From positions 1 through 41,218 of the IMG/VR virus record IMGVR_UViG_3300037882_001997: a stretch of DNA of 41,218 nt; one strand, given 5' to 3'. Both the position numbers and the translations under genes were made by a program. The notes under the pieces are model-generated. The model saw nothing but the letters and a program-made list of their open reading frames with translations. It was not told where the DNA came from and made no database searches. This DNA comes from a virus. This document shows, piece by piece, positions 5,789 to 14,495 of the stretch. Each line of letters starts with the position of its first letter. Position 1 is the stretch's first letter.

Positions 5789-7906
5789 ATGAGTTTTCAA
5801 ACATTCGATGATCTGGATAACACCACCTCATCTGAGGCAGTTGTTCCATTCCAGTTCAGAGAAAATAAAACTAAAGAAGGGACTCTTGAGTGGCTTAATA
5901 CCCGCTTCCAAAGAGTTTACCAGAATTCATTCCCCAGATTCGTTATGTATCGTCGTTACATTAATATGTATAAGAACGTAACAGAAGAAACTGGTGACAG
6001 TGTAACTAGAACATCTAATAGATATATTCCTGGTAACTCACGTAAGCCAGCAATGAAAGATAACTTAGTCTGGGATCTAGTAGATCAGAAGACAGCAGAA
6101 ATTTCTAAGTCCTCAACTAAAGTATCCTTCATTCCACAAAGTTATTTTGACCAAGGAGATATTAACAACGCTAAAGCTTGTAAAATCCTTTGTCAGTCAC
6201 GCATGGAAGAAATTAAGTTTGACCGCATCATGACTAAAATGGATCGCATCATGTTCCTTATGGGACATACCATCGGTGAGATCTGTTGGAATCCTGATGT
6301 CGGTCCACTTAATACTGCTTACGTTGCCAAGAAGAAACAATACAAAGGTAAAGTACCCAAGACAGACGAGAACGGAATTGTTATTGAAGGCAAGTACCTC
6401 TCTGACGATGACATGAGATTGGGTGACGTAGAAATTAAACCACTTCTTCCGTATTGCTGTTTCCCTGAAGAGACCAAGAAATCAATTAAAGAATGTGACT
6501 ACTTCGAGACAATCGAATGGTGCTTTAAAGAAGAAGTACAAGCAGACTACCCAGCAAGTAAAGACAAGATCACAGAGAATAGCCACGTTATGTGGGACAT
6601 GTCAGCAAGCGACCTAAGTGTTCCTGAAAATATGGTTATGGTTAGAACTTTCTGGCACAAACCAACTAAGCACTTTCCTGCAGGTGCCAAGATCACTTAT
6701 TGCGAAGACTGTATCCTAGATTGGATTGATTTTCCTTACGAAGACAAAGAACTTCCTTTCATTGAAGATAAAGATATTGAATGCATTGATGAATTCTGGG
6801 GGCGTCCTTTCATTATCAACATCGAGCAGTTCTATAGAATGAATAACTCTTTGTGGTCTGGGATCGCAAGAAACCACGGGGTACTAAATGCTCCTAAGTA
6901 CGTTTATCCTGAAGGAAGTGTTGATAAACAATCATTGAATAACGAATTTGGTTCGATTGCTTATCGTGGTGCCAAAGCTCCTGAAGTTTTACAACACAAC
7001 TACGTAAATCGTGGTGAAGTAGATCTATCGGCACTTATTTCTACTAGAGCAGGTAAACTTGCAAGACTCTTTGATATTTCTCGAGGAAATGTACCTCAAG
7101 GTGTAACTGCAGCTCAGGCAATGCGTCTTCTTGAAGATCAACAGTATCAAGCAATGGCAGTAACGGCAGAAAATAGAAAACAGCGTGTCCTGGATATCTA
7201 CAAGAAAACAGTTCTTCGTATGGCACAATACTATACGACAGACGATGAGCGTATGACTCGTATCTTAGGGTCTAACAACTCTTACCTCATCAAATCATTT
7301 AAAGAATTTGATTTCAGCCTAATCAACGATATCCGTATCGAAAACGATTCAGTTCTTTCTACTTCAAGAGCAGGAAGAATGGCAGATATCGTAGACTTGA
7401 ACACAGCTAACCAAAAAGATCCGTTGTTTGGTAAAAAAGAAATGATCCGAATACTGGGATTAAATTTAGTTGAGGCATTCCAGGATGAAGTAACTTATTC
7501 AATCGACACAGCCAAGCAATGTCTTGATATGCTTCTCCATGGTGAACTTGCTCCAGCTCCAGAAGGAACAGACGGACTAATAGAATTCTATGGTGTGTTC
7601 TCTAGGTTCGTAGAGTCTCCAGAATATAAATTTATCGTACGTCCTGATACAAAACAAAACATCATGGATTATATCCTGGCAATCGAAATGCTTTGTTACG
7701 AGAAGTCAGTGAAGAATCCAGCATTTGCTATGGAACTATCTCAGTTCCCTAAGTACCCAATGCTATTCACGCCTCCAGCAGTATCAGCAATTCAGAATCC
7801 AGCCCTAGCTCAACCAGTTAATCCACAGGCAGGACCTTCAACATTAGAAACACCTAATGCAATGAAGAAAGTCGATGCCGAACTAAAACAACAAGGGAGT
7901 TTATAA
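5789..7906 (+). CDS. Portal protein (P22-like, podovirus type)
   Basis: The 705-aa length, position between large terminase and scaffold, and a composition rich in aromatic and charged residues match portal proteins of P22-like podoviruses, about 700-750 aa. The portal is the dodecameric ring at the capsid vertex through which DNA enters and leaves. The segment RLFDISRGNVPQGVTAAQAM is typical of the portal wing/stem region. The C-terminus is proline- and alanine-rich, then helical, possibly a barrel. AGGAG precedes the ATG. The N-terminus SFQTFDDLD resembles stretches in the scaffold gene that follows. Confidence 0.9.
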   Translation: MSFQTFDDLDNTTSSEAVVPFQFRENKTKEGTLEWLNTRFQRVYQNSFPRFVMYRRYINMYKNVTEETGDSVTRTSNRYIPGNSRKPAMKDNLVWDLVDQKTAEISKSSTKVSFIPQSYFDQGDINNAKACKILCQSRMEEIKFDRIMTKMDRIMFLMGHTIGEICWNPDVGPLNTAYVAKKKQYKGKVPKTDENGIVIEGKYLSDDDMRLGDVEIKPLLPYCCFPEETKKSIKECDYFETIEWCFKEEVQADYPASKDKITENSHVMWDMSASDLSVPENMVMVRTFWHKPTKHFPAGAKITYCEDCILDWIDFPYEDKELPFIEDKDIECIDEFWGRPFIINIEQFYRMNNSLWSGIARNHGVLNAPKYVYPEGSVDKQSLNNEFGSIAYRGAKAPEVLQHNYVNRGEVDLSALISTRAGKLARLFDISRGNVPQGVTAAQAMRLLEDQQYQAMAVTAENRKQRVLDIYKKTVLRMAQYYTTDDERMTRILGSNNSYLIKSFKEFDFSLINDIRIENDSVLSTSRAGRMADIVDLNTANQKDPLFGKKEMIRILGLNLVEAFQDEVTYSIDTAKQCLDMLLHGELAPAPEGTDGLIEFYGVFSRFVESPEYKFIVRPDTKQNIMDYILAIEMLCYEKSVKNPAFAMELSQFPKYPMLFTPPAVSAIQNPALAQPVNPQAGPSTLETPNAMKKVDAELKQQGSL

Positions 7907-9163
7907 ATGAGCGAATCAGCAGCAGCCGTAGAGTCAAGTGACTCTAGTTTTCAAACCTTTGATTCTTTTGACGATTCAGAAGTAGCAACCCCTGATGAGG
8001 CAGTAGATGATTGGTCACAGCCTGAACCAGAAGCAAAAGAATCTAAACCTAAAGACGAAGGGCTTAAGGTATTAGATGATACGGTAGTAGACGGAGAAGG
8101 TGATGTAGTTAAGGAAGAAGGCAAAAAAGCCCCAAAAAAGGCAGAGAAAGAAGAAACTTCTGAAGACGAAGTGGAAGAAGAAAAGCCTTTGGAGGACCAA
8201 CCTATTAATGAAGCCAACGAAGACAAGAAAGCTAAAAAGCTTCGTATGCGCATGGGAGAAGATCTATTCAATATAGACTCTAACTCTACATTTAAAATTA
8301 AAGTAGACGGAGAGCAAGTAGACGTAGAACTACAAGATCTAATCAATAACTATAGCGGAAAGACAGCTTGGGATAAGAAATTTACTGAGCTAGGCAAAGA
8401 AAAGAAGGCTGTAGAGTTTGAAAAGAATACAGTAGTTAAACAAAAAGAGCAGTTAATTCAACATCTTACACAGGCACTAGACCCAATCAAGGACCCTAAT
8501 AAAAATCCTTTAGATTCTTTATTGTATTTAGTTGAATTATCTGGAGAAGATCCATACAATGCATATAGACGTATTATGGAAGCTAACTTGGATACAATTA
8601 GCGAACTATACGATATGGATGAAACTCAACGTGAGTTATTCTTCCATAAAAAGAAAGACGAGCTTCATTCTAATGTGAACAAGAAGCGTCAAGATCGTGT
8701 GACTCAGGAACAAGCCTTTAACCAGACTGTTCAGAAAGTAGACGCTCTACGCCAAGCTAAAAATGTCACAGAGGACCAGTTTGTCGATGCTTCTGAAGAA
8801 TTGGAGCAGATATATAAGGACTCGGGGCTTGATGCTAAAACCATCACTGACGAGGCGATTGTGGATTATGCAAGCTTGAAGCCACACATTGCTACAGTAA
8901 AAGAGCTAGTCGAACCGTATGTCGATAACATTTCGGAACAGAAGTACGGTGATGTGGTAGCAGAATTGTCCAGATATCTTAGAGATAAGAAGATGGATAC
9001 CAAAGCTATCCAAGAAGTTCTAAAGCGTAACTTCTCAGTTGAGGAGGAAGTTAAGGAACTTAACTCTAAGCTATACCAGAAGTCCTCTAAACAAGGGAAG
9101 AAGGCAAGTGTTAGGGAAGATGAATCGAATGGAAATGAATCCTTCGATGACTTAGACGTATAA
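7907..9163 (+). CDS. Scaffolding protein
   Basis: The protein has 418 aa, is extremely rich in Glu, Asp and Lys and is largely coiled-coil after an acidic disordered N-terminal 110 residues. It lies between portal and capsid, the standard scaffold position. Scaffolds guide prohead assembly and then exit. A folded-looking segment (residues about 115-150, FKIKVDGEQVDVELQDL) resembles a domain common in phage scaffolds. Its ATG follows the portal stop directly and GGGAG lies before it. It carries SFQTFD near the N-terminus and SFDDLDV at the extreme C-terminus, both echoing the portal N-terminus. Confidence 0.88.
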   Translation: MSESAAAVESSDSSFQTFDSFDDSEVATPDEAVDDWSQPEPEAKESKPKDEGLKVLDDTVVDGEGDVVKEEGKKAPKKAEKEETSEDEVEEEKPLEDQPINEANEDKKAKKLRMRMGEDLFNIDSNSTFKIKVDGEQVDVELQDLINNYSGKTAWDKKFTELGKEKKAVEFEKNTVVKQKEQLIQHLTQALDPIKDPNKNPLDSLLYLVELSGEDPYNAYRRIMEANLDTISELYDMDETQRELFFHKKKDELHSNVNKKRQDRVTQEQAFNQTVQKVDALRQAKNVTEDQFVDASEELEQIYKDSGLDAKTITDEAIVDYASLKPHIATVKELVEPYVDNISEQKYGDVVAELSRYLRDKKMDTKAIQEVLKRNFSVEEEVKELNSKLYQKSSKQGKKASVREDESNGNESFDDLDV

Positions 9164-9190
9164 TAACAATGATTTAAAAAGGATTTTAAA

Positions 9191-10468
9191 ATGGCTGTCC
9201 AGACTCCATATAGCATCTCAGAACAAACAGGATTATTCCTGACGCTATTCAAAAACCGTTCTGACAATATGTATAACTCTGCTAACGTACTCGAAGGACG
9301 TATTAAAAAGTCTAACGATTTCGTAGGTAAGCAAATGAACATCGAAACTCAACTCAGCTTTGCTGGTGGTTACGGTGCCAAACTTCTTCCAAACGGTAAT
9401 CCGTCTTTGGTTGAGCAAGCTGTTGTTTCTGCCAAGAAACACTACTCTCGTGTATTCGTTGACCGTGAAGGTCTTAAAGCTGCTTCTTCTTCTAAAGGTG
9501 CATTCCAGACATATTTGGCATTCCCTATCAAGAAAACAGTTGAAGACTTTATGCGTAACATGTCTCGTATTCTTTACGGTGACGGTTCTGCTGTTCTTGG
9601 TCGTGGTGATGGTGCTACAAACGTAACAGGTGCAGGATCTACTGCTTCTCCTTATATCATCACTCTTCGTGCTTCTGACTTCAACGTAGCTAACTTCGAA
9701 GAGAAGTCTATTGTTCAAGTAGTTACAGGATTAAACGCAGGAAATAACCTTGGTGGATCTGCTGAAGGTGGCGATGCAATCACTAACCTTCTTACTATCT
9801 CTCAAGTAATCCCAAGCACTCGTAAGATTTACCTTGTTGGTACATCTACAGTTCTTGCAGCACTTGTTGCCGGCCCATCTCCTTTTGCTACTACTGCAGG
9901 TCTAGTTCCTCAGCGTTCTTACCTTGCTGAAGCTCAAGGTCTTGGCGGTGCTTTGATGGCTACTTCTGGTACTCTTTACGGTCTTACTGTTCAACGCAGA
10001 TGGCAAGCTACTCAAGTAGATGCTGGTGCTTCAGGTGTCGTAGTAGATATGCTTAACGATGTTATGCTCAAAGTTGAGCAATCTTTCGGTGAAGCTCCTA
10101 ACATGATTATCTGTAACTACAACCAATACCGTAAACTTCTTGCTCAAATGGAAGACCAAAAGCGTTATAACCTTCCGAACAAGAACGTTAAAGGTCACAT
10201 GGGCTTCTCTGGTATCGAATATATGGGTACTTCAGGCGCAGTTGGTATCTTCGTAGACAGATTCTGTCCAGAAGATAAAATCTTCTTCTTGAATGACAAG
10301 TATATCCACAGATATCACCGTCCAGGTGGGGCTGAGTGGTTCCAAGATGATAAGACTGTATTCTTAAGAACTCTTGATGAAGATGTTCTTGAAGCTCGGT
10401 ACGGTTCTTACATGGAGAACTTCATCACTCCAACAGCACATGGTGTTCTATTCAACCTTGCTAAGTAA
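9191..10468 (+). CDS. Major capsid protein
   Basis: At 425 aa, it follows the scaffold and fits the P22/HK97-type coat length. Codon choice shifts to a narrow set (GCT, GGT, CGT, CTT, AAC), unlike neighbouring genes, as expected for the most abundant protein. The N-terminal arm (residues about 15-45) leads to an FVGKQMNIETQLSFAGGYG segment, and the C-terminal part (AEWFQDDKTVFLRTLDEDVLEARYGSYMENF, split across sheets) is typical of capsid cores. An insertion rich in Gly, Ala and Thr lies near residues 135-170. AGGA lies before the ATG. A strong terminator follows. Confidence 0.93.
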   Translation: MAVQTPYSISEQTGLFLTLFKNRSDNMYNSANVLEGRIKKSNDFVGKQMNIETQLSFAGGYGAKLLPNGNPSLVEQAVVSAKKHYSRVFVDREGLKAASSSKGAFQTYLAFPIKKTVEDFMRNMSRILYGDGSAVLGRGDGATNVTGAGSTASPYIITLRASDFNVANFEEKSIVQVVTGLNAGNNLGGSAEGGDAITNLLTISQVIPSTRKIYLVGTSTVLAALVAGPSPFATTAGLVPQRSYLAEAQGLGGALMATSGTLYGLTVQRRWQATQVDAGASGVVVDMLNDVMLKVEQSFGEAPNMIICNYNQYRKLLAQMEDQKRYNLPNKNVKGHMGFSGIEYMGTSGAVGIFVDRFCPEDKIFFLNDKYIHRYHRPGGAEWFQDDKTVFLRTLDEDVLEARYGSYMENFITPTAHGVLFNLAK

Positions 10469-10497
10469 TAAACCTTAATCACGACATGTGGGTTTGG

Positions 10498-10524
10498 GGG
10501 CATCCTTCGGTGGGTGCCCTTTTT
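10498..10524 (+). terminator. Strong rho-independent terminator after the capsid gene
   Basis: An 8-bp GC-rich stem (10498-10505 with 10512-10519, one T-G pair) closes a TTCGGT loop and is followed by TTTTT at 10520-10524. It would end or attenuate the packaging/capsid transcript. Confidence 0.88.
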
Positions 10525-10526
10525 AT

Positions 10527-10555
10527 TTGACATAGACATAGTTACCTTAAATACT
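10527..10555 (+). promoter_or_regulatory. Candidate promoter directly behind the capsid terminator
   Basis: A perfect TTGACA at 10527-10532 begins three bases after the terminator U-tract. AATACT (10550-10555) follows at 17 bases; TACTAT at 19 bases is an alternative -10. A new transcript would start near 10562 and cover the 119-aa gene. Confidence 0.65.
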
Positions 10556-10716
10556 ATATATATCCCTGCTCAGGGAATTCCCCAAAAAGCACACTTGCTT
10601 CTATAGACCACGGATGGGCTATAGTTGTCACTTTTCTCTTGCCAATATATTAACTAGATCTACAATACTACTATAGGCAATATCGCCTCCCTCTAAAGGG
10701 TGACAGAAGGAATTTT
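10556..10716 (+). other. Structured 5' leader of the 119-aa gene
   Basis: About 155 bases with no open frame of note but several short hairpins: CCCTG/CAGGG near 10564-10575, CTATAG arms near 10602-10625 with extra C-G pairs, and CCCT/AGGG near 10692-10703 just before the AAGGA ribosome site. Such a long leader is unusual in this compact genome. It may stabilise the message or regulate its translation. Confidence 0.5.
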
Positions 10717-11076
10717 ATGATTAACTCATTAAAACGTGCTCAACAATGTCGTCAAGTAGGTCAAGTAGAAATTAACATTTCAGTTAATGGTACTGCAACT
10801 ACTCCGGTAGCTTCTGGTCCAGACGCTGCTTTTGTTCAGTCTATTACAGACAACGGAACAGGTGACTATACAATCACTCTAAAAGAATCGGCAAAAATTG
10901 CCCTTCATGTGTCTTCTCTTGTATTAGCAACAGCGGATTCTTCTATTATTGTTCACGCTGTATCTACAAGCACAGTTCAAGTTAGAGCTAAGTCTGTAGC
11001 CGGATCTCCAGCAGCTAAAGATGTCGATTTCAGCATCCAGATCAAATTTATGGATCAATTAAGCTACTACTTCTAA
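10717..11076 (+). CDS. Probable capsid decoration or accessory head protein, 119 aa
   Basis: I do not recognise the family with certainty. The protein looks all-beta: alternating hydrophobic strands, TDNGTGDYTITLKESAKIAL in the middle, and no charged tails. Small beta-sandwich proteins encoded right after the capsid gene are commonly head decoration or fibre-base proteins. It is flanked by a promoter and terminators, so it forms its own transcription unit and is likely made in high amounts. AAGGA lies before the ATG. A minor head fibre is the main alternative. Confidence 0.65.
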   Translation: MINSLKRAQQCRQVGQVEINISVNGTATTPVASGPDAAFVQSITDNGTGDYTITLKESAKIALHVSSLVLATADSSIIVHAVSTSTVQVRAKSVAGSPAAKDVDFSIQIKFMDQLSYYF

Positions 11077-11086
11077 TTTTTAAACA

Positions 11087-11108
11087 GGGAGTCTTCGGAC
11101 TCCCTTTT
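11087..11108 (+). terminator. Rho-independent terminator with UUCG tetraloop
   Basis: A perfect 7-bp stem GGGAGTC/GACTCCC (11087-11093 and 11098-11104) with loop TTCG and tail TTTT. It closes the single-gene unit that begins with the promoter at 10527. Confidence 0.9.
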
Positions 11109-11140
11109 GATACTAAGAATCCCCTTAAGGAGGAGAGATC

Positions 11141-12469
11141 ATGGCTACGGAATCAGGCTACTCAAACCAAAAGAAACTAGGTCAATCCCAGTTTAAGACT
11201 ATTCATAACGTAGGAAGTGACCAGTTCGCTGCTCCAGTTGTACAAAAAACACTATTTGACATTACTCCAACCCCCCAAACTATTATATCCGTAACGGATA
11301 TAATCGGAGAAAATGGTCAAATTTCAGCATGGCAAATAGAAATTACTGCTCACGGTGCAATTAAAGGCAACGTACTTCAAATGTCTACTGGCACATTGAA
11401 GTCATGGGAATATGAAATCGTATCTATTGTAGATGCCGACAACTTTTTAATCCTTCCAATTTCAGATACTAAGCCAATTGCTGCAGAAACAGCTAAAGTT
11501 ATGGCATGGATTACTACCCGTTCTAATGAAGACGGAAGTGCTATTGTAGTGGTAGATCCTGCTCCAATAGCTATCCTGGTTGAAGGTGTGGCAACAGAAA
11601 TTCAAGATAGTGCAACTCCCTCTAACGTACAGGCAATGCCAGTTAAAATCATGGCAGTTGATGGAACCAACATCAACATAACTGCTGGCGACATCAATAT
11701 ACAGACAACAGACATGGGAGCTACTTTCGATTCTATGAGAATCGGAGATGGTTCAGGTAACTACATCGGCGTAACAGTAAATGATGAGGCGAAAGTTAGC
11801 GATGCAGATGCTTTAGCAGAGCTTCAGGCATTGTCGTCTGTAGATTTCGCCACACAAACAACCCTGGCGGCTCTTTTGACTGAGCTCCAATTAAAAGCGG
11901 ATTTGACAGAAACTCAGCCCGTTTCTTTGGCTTCTATTCCACTCGCAACAGGAGCGGCAACAGAGGCTAAACAAGATACTGGTAACACGTCTCTAGGGTC
12001 AATTGATACAAAGCTTTCTTCTCAAGCTACCGCAGCAAAACAAGACGATATTATTAATGAGTTAGATGCTATTCAAGCATCGGTTGACTCTATAGATGTA
12101 AAACTACCTGCTACTCTTGGCACAAAAACAGCAGCCAACTCTTTGGCGGTAACTTTAGCCTCAGATCAAGTAGCTATCCCTAATGCGGTCATCGCAGGAA
12201 CAGTCACTAATGCTCAGGCTACCGTTGGAACCTCTGCTGTAAGAGCTACCGTTTCCGGTTCAGCGCCAAACGCAGCAAGAAAACGTCTTAGCATTAAACC
12301 ATCTAAGAATAATACAGGATCAATCTATTACGGATCTTCATCTGTGACTACTGCTAACGGATTAGAAATCATCGGCCCAGACAGATTAGACTTTACTTTC
12401 GATGCTTCAGATTACTATTTAATATCGGACACAGCCGCACAGGTTGTTGAGATTGTAGAGGTTATTTAA
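11141..12469 (+). CDS. Fibre-like structural protein, 442 aa
   Basis: GGAGGAG six bases before the ATG marks strong translation. The N-terminal 125 residues look beta-rich. A middle stretch (about 225-310) has the alternating pattern seen in phage fibres, with TEAKQDTGNTSLGSIDTKL and a related AAKQDDIINELDAIQASVDSI repeat that should form a trimeric coiled coil. The C-terminal 80 residues (RKRLSIKPSKNNTGSIYYG and on) resemble a common compact beta-domain of head and tail fibres. The likely role is a head fibre or tail accessory attached after DNA filling. No catalytic motif is visible. Confidence 0.75.
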   Translation: MATESGYSNQKKLGQSQFKTIHNVGSDQFAAPVVQKTLFDITPTPQTIISVTDIIGENGQISAWQIEITAHGAIKGNVLQMSTGTLKSWEYEIVSIVDADNFLILPISDTKPIAAETAKVMAWITTRSNEDGSAIVVVDPAPIAILVEGVATEIQDSATPSNVQAMPVKIMAVDGTNINITAGDINIQTTDMGATFDSMRIGDGSGNYIGVTVNDEAKVSDADALAELQALSSVDFATQTTLAALLTELQLKADLTETQPVSLASIPLATGAATEAKQDTGNTSLGSIDTKLSSQATAAKQDDIINELDAIQASVDSIDVKLPATLGTKTAANSLAVTLASDQVAIPNAVIAGTVTNAQATVGTSAVRATVSGSAPNAARKRLSIKPSKNNTGSIYYGSSSVTTANGLEIIGPDRLDFTFDASDYYLISDTAAQVVEIVEVI

Positions 12470-14253
12470 TGAAAACTTTAAGTCTATTATTGACATTAAT
12501 TCTTAGCTTTAATTGTGTTGCCGTTGCTCCTTATGGGATCAAGGGACAAAATCAATCGCAAACACTTTATTCTAACGTACATCAAACACCGAACAACCAA
12601 GTGACAAATCTTGGCGGAATTAACGCCTTGATTGAAACTGGCAACAAGAACATTCTAGAAAATCCAGGCTTTGAGCACTCTTTATTCTCGACGGGGTGGA
12701 TAGAATCAGGAACAGGAACGGATACTGCTGAACTAAGCGTAGTAATCGACGGTAAAAAATCATTCAAGACGGTTACCTCTGCTCAGACTATTAACATTTC
12801 TCAATCATCTACCCTTTATGCTGCTCAGTTTGCTGACGGTATCCAGGGTTTGGCTTCAATTAGAATCAAAACCAATCATACTGGGGCTATGTCTGTTTGC
12901 TCGATTAATGCAGGAGTAGTTTCAACTACAAACTGCGTAACAGTGATTGCCGACAATAAGTGGGGATTGTATAAAGTTCCATTTGTTTTAGGTGCAACAT
13001 CTAACGGTATCTCTATCGTCGGAGCAAGCGGAACAGGTACAACTTATTTTGACGATGCTTTTGTAGGCGCTCAAGATATAACTCAGAACGCTCAGTCTAT
13101 AAGTACCCAATATGGTAGATTGTCGCTTTCTGGAACTACGGCATCTGGAGCTAAACTACTTGGAGCGTTAACAGAGTCTTCAGGTAGCGGTTTATTTTCG
13201 TACAACTCCGCAACTGGGGATTACACGGCCCTAGTAACTGCCAATTTTACAATAGCTGGTTCAATGAGAGCCACTACTACCACAAGAGCAGATCCTACAA
13301 TTGTAGTAAACGGAAATCAGGTAGGAAGGGATACTACAGACACAGCCGTGGCTACAGCATGGGCAGGAGCTAGTTTTTCAGGAATAATAACAGCGGGCCA
13401 GGTGTTTTATATAATCAACCAAGGAACCGGAGCATCGGATAACGCTTACTCATCTGTCAGCGCAGTATCTCTTGCAAATGCTTCAATTTACTCTTCTCAA
13501 TGTGGAGCTAATTGTGTTGATACATTTAGTGCGAAAGTTTCAAGCTCGGGAGTAATCAGCGATGAAAACATAGACTTCTTATCTTCTTGTAGCTTTGGAA
13601 GTACTGGACTAGGGTCATGTACCTTTACGTCAGGAATTTTCACCGTAGCTCCAAACTGTGCCGTAACATATTCGGGAGCAGGTACAGGAGCCAATGCTCG
13701 AGTAGCAAATATTAGAACTCAAAGTGCATCGTCTATTGAATACCTAACAGAAGCGGCTTCTTTAACTAACGCATCTATTAACATTATTTGCCAAAAACAA
13801 GGCGCAGATTTTACCAACACCAGAGCAATAACCGGAAGCTTTAAAGAGGTAATGACGGTACCAGGAATTACTAAGCCTAAAACTTGCTTCTACGGATTTG
13901 GAGGAGCTTCAGCGACATTATCCGCACCTACTGAATGTTCTACAGGGACGTGTGTAGAAACTCTTGATACTTGTGGAACAGGGACACCGCCATCGTTTTC
14001 ATCTACAGGTATTTATACTGGTTTAACTTTTGCTTCTGGGACTTTTGCTAATTCGTCATTTGTTAAGTGTGACACCTATGCAGCTTCTACATCTAACGGA
14101 TCCGGGAGACAGGGAAGCTTGTACTTCGCTACTGGTCAGCAAACATGGGCAGCAAACGCTTCCGGAGGATACGTATCAAACGTCCTATCATACAACGGCG
14201 GAACATTAGCAAACGCTTACTTTATGGTTGAGTGTAAAGGACAAGTCCCATGA
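12469..14253 (+). CDS. Exported cysteine-rich adhesin-like protein, 594 aa, with Sec-type leader
   Basis: The ATG overlaps the previous stop (TAATG). Residues 1-20 form a classic Sec leader: a lysine, then LSLLLTLILSF, with a plausible CVA/V cleavage. After it comes a carbohydrate-binding-like domain opening with ENPGFEHSLFSTGWIESG (about 64-200, CBM4/9-like by eye). A C1q-like beta domain follows (about 235-330). The last 260 residues hold many paired cysteines (NCVDTF, SSCSFGS, GSCTF, ICQKQG, TCFYGFGG, ECSTGTC), suggesting disulfides. An export leader is unexpected in a virion protein assembled in the cytoplasm. It may be a secreted phage protein or a fibre with a host-like N-terminus. Confidence 0.72.
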   Translation: MKTLSLLLTLILSFNCVAVAPYGIKGQNQSQTLYSNVHQTPNNQVTNLGGINALIETGNKNILENPGFEHSLFSTGWIESGTGTDTAELSVVIDGKKSFKTVTSAQTINISQSSTLYAAQFADGIQGLASIRIKTNHTGAMSVCSINAGVVSTTNCVTVIADNKWGLYKVPFVLGATSNGISIVGASGTGTTYFDDAFVGAQDITQNAQSISTQYGRLSLSGTTASGAKLLGALTESSGSGLFSYNSATGDYTALVTANFTIAGSMRATTTTRADPTIVVNGNQVGRDTTDTAVATAWAGASFSGIITAGQVFYIINQGTGASDNAYSSVSAVSLANASIYSSQCGANCVDTFSAKVSSSGVISDENIDFLSSCSFGSTGLGSCTFTSGIFTVAPNCAVTYSGAGTGANARVANIRTQSASSIEYLTEAASLTNASINIICQKQGADFTNTRAITGSFKEVMTVPGITKPKTCFYGFGGASATLSAPTECSTGTCVETLDTCGTGTPPSFSSTGIYTGLTFASGTFANSSFVKCDTYAASTSNGSGRQGSLYFATGQQTWAANASGGYVSNVLSYNGGTLANAYFMVECKGQVP

Positions 14254-14495
14254 AAATACTTTGGCAATTTATTGCACCAACAGCTAAAGCAATTGCAAGC
14301 GTAATTGCGGTATTAATCGGCATTGGGTGGGGAGCGTTTGCCTCTATCCAATTAATCGTTAAGGCAGAATCAGCTTCAATTAGAACAGAATTCGACTCTA
14401 AAAGAGCAATAGATATTAAGCATATTGATAAGAGATTCGATGACACCCACGCAATTCTAAAAGAAATAAAACAAGACATAAGGAATTTAAAATGA
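14250..14495 (+). CDS. Small membrane-anchored coiled-coil protein, 81 aa
   Basis: It is coupled to the previous gene by ATGA, with AGGA eight bases before the ATG. Residues about 8-38 are hydrophobic and glycine-rich (IASVIAVLIGIGWGAFASI), forming one membrane span. The remainder is a charged helix (DSKRAIDIKHIDKRFDDTHAILKEIKQDIRN) with coiled-coil spacing. This resembles single-span holin-like or spanin-like lysis proteins. It could also anchor the exported protein encoded just upstream. No family is assigned. Confidence 0.72.
   Translation: MKILWQFIAPTAKAIASVIAVLIGIGWGAFASIQLIVKAESASIRTEFDSKRAIDIKHIDKRFDDTHAILKEIKQDIRNLK

Noticed and set aside
7951-8346. Leftward 131-codon serine-rich frame
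   Set aside because: Antisense of the Glu/Asp/Lys-rich scaffold N-terminus; a typical compositional shadow.
9245-9718. Leftward 157-codon frame across the capsid gene
   Set aside because: Long only because the capsid gene uses a narrow codon set; no ribosome site or protein-like character.
10556-10716. tRNA or known riboswitch in the leader
   Set aside because: No cloverleaf, T-loop or recognisable riboswitch core could be found by eye; only short separate hairpins.
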